From contig JALZVD010000275.1 in the NCBI GenBank assembly GCA_023300205.1, positions 1-7,119 of the forward strand: a DNA stretch of 7,119 nt. The letters are read 5' to 3'. The DNA comes from Akkermansiaceae bacterium. GTDB lineage: Bacteria > Verrucomicrobiota > Verrucomicrobiia > Verrucomicrobiales > Akkermansiaceae. The number at the start of each line of letters is the position of its first letter. Position 1 is the stretch's first letter. The notes beneath the pieces were generated by a model that saw only the letters and a list, made by a program, of their open reading frames with translations, was not told the DNA's origin and made no database searches. The translations under genes and the position numbers were made by a program. Below, piece by piece: positions 6,541 to 7,119 of this stretch.

Positions 6541-6568
6541 TTGTCATCCCTGAACAAATAGTATAGAT
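6541..6568 (+). promoter_or_regulatory. Weak candidate promoter for the M48 gene
   Basis: TTGTCA (6541-6546) resembles a -35 box and TATAGAT (6562-6568) a -10 box, with a 15-16 base spacer, slightly short. If used, transcription would begin only a few bases before the ATG at 6578, giving a nearly leaderless mRNA. The region is AT-rich, so this may be chance, and readthrough from the upstream genes is equally possible. Confidence 0.22.
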
Positions 6569-6577
6569 ACATAACTA

Positions 6578-7119
6578 ATGAAAAACATCCAGAAACTCCT
6601 CATTCTTTCTCTAGTCTCTCTAACAATCCAACTCACCAGCTGTGCTCACACAGCTAGCCCAGCAGTAAATAGTAATGGCCAGATCAATACCGTGCGCGCC
6701 AGTAACTCTCTTCTTGAACAAGGCGTAAAGGAGTTTGAATCGATGAAACAAAAAAAACGTATCTCTACGAATTCCGCCTACAATGCCCAGATCCAGCGCG
6801 TAGCCACTAGACTAAAGCAAACAATCAACATACCAGGTGCTCGTTGGGAATTTGTCGTCTTTGAAGACCCAACACCAAATGCCTTCGCCCTCCCAGGAGG
6901 AAAAGTAGGTATCCACACTGGCATATTGCCTATCACTAAGAATGACGCCGGACTAGCGGCCGTCCTCGGTCATGAAATCGCGCACGTCACTCGCAACCAC
7001 GCAGGATCACGTAAAACACAAGCCACAGGACTAGCCCTTGGAGGTCTCTTACTAGACCAGATCGCCAAACGCAGCGGCTCCAGCACTTCAGACAGAGTCA
7101 AGCTAGGATCACTCTACGG
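6578..7119 (+). CDS. M48-family metalloprotease lipoprotein, N-terminal part (3' end beyond the window)
   Basis: The first 180 codons are visible. Residues 1-21 are a lipoprotein signal peptide (MKNIQK, hydrophobic core, then lipobox LTSC) with Cys22 as the predicted lipidated residue, so the mature protein is anchored in an envelope membrane facing the periplasm. After a polar linker comes a peptidase M48 domain. An N-terminal helix (AYNAQIQRVATRLKQ, 67-81) leads to WEFVVFEDPTPNAFALPGGKVGIHTGIL, where NAFALPGGK is a family hallmark. The zinc-binding HEIAH is at 132-136, within AAVLGHEIAHVTRNHAGSR. The third zinc ligand lies beyond the window. The layout resembles LoiP- and BepA-type envelope proteases, which degrade misfolded outer-membrane or periplasmic proteins. 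It lacks the multi-spanning membrane region of HtpX in the visible part. The ATG is the only start that gives a proper signal peptide; no Shine-Dalgarno sequence precedes it. It may be the fifth gene of the rightward transcript. Confidence 0.92.
   Translation, partial: MKNIQKLLILSLVSLTIQLTSCAHTASPAVNSNGQINTVRASNSLLEQGVKEFESMKQKKRISTNSAYNAQIQRVATRLKQTINIPGARWEFVVFEDPTPNAFALPGGKVGIHTGILPITKNDAGLAAVLGHEIAHVTRNHAGSRKTQATGLALGGLLLDQIAKRSGSSTSDRVKLGSLY

Overview
The window looks like chromosomal DNA from a free-living Gram-negative bacterium of moderate GC content. A PVC-superphylum origin, most likely Verrucomicrobiota, is my best guess. It rests on a general impression of the gene mix (a pseudopilin with a GFTLVELLVVIAIIA leader, a membrane PP2C phosphatase paired with a STAS protein, M32 and M48 peptidases) and on start codons without Shine-Dalgarno sequences. 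No gene here proves the taxonomy, and I see no phage, transposon, CRISPR, tRNA or rRNA.

Layout. The left quarter is transcribed leftward: a beta-ketoacyl synthase (576-1709), a probable small exported protein that conventional gene calling would miss (389-517), and the 5' end of a pseudopilin-like gene that runs off the left edge (1-212). Two short perfect dyads (248-265 and 286-305) lie between the small ORF and the pseudopilin. A 207-bp divergent intergenic region (1710-1916) separates this block from five rightward genes: a STAS anti-sigma-antagonist-like protein (1917-2516), a membrane-anchored GAF-PP2C (RsbU/SpoIIE-type) phosphatase (2560-4038), a ten-helix EamA/DMT transporter (4084-4995), an M32 metallocarboxypeptidase (5035-6519), and an M48 lipoprotein metalloprotease cut by the right edge (6578-7119). 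The gaps in the rightward block are 43, 45, 39 and 58 bp with no convincing terminator, so it may be one transcription unit.

How the genes fit together. The firm functional link is STAS plus PP2C phosphatase. This is the dephosphorylating half of a partner-switching circuit, in which the phosphatase removes phosphate from a serine on the STAS protein and so frees it to bind an anti-sigma kinase or other target. The kinase and its client are not in the window. The transporter and the two peptidases look like ordinary housekeeping or envelope functions that may share the transcript. The beta-ketoacyl synthase has its catalytic triad but stands without an acyl carrier protein or other fatty-acid/polyketide genes nearby.

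The most notable features are the strong strand asymmetry (leftward genes favour T/G at the third codon position, rightward genes A/C, suggesting the minus strand is the leading strand), the small exported-protein candidate supported by that same wobble signature, and the repeats in the two intergenic regions. No clearly new multi-gene system is visible.
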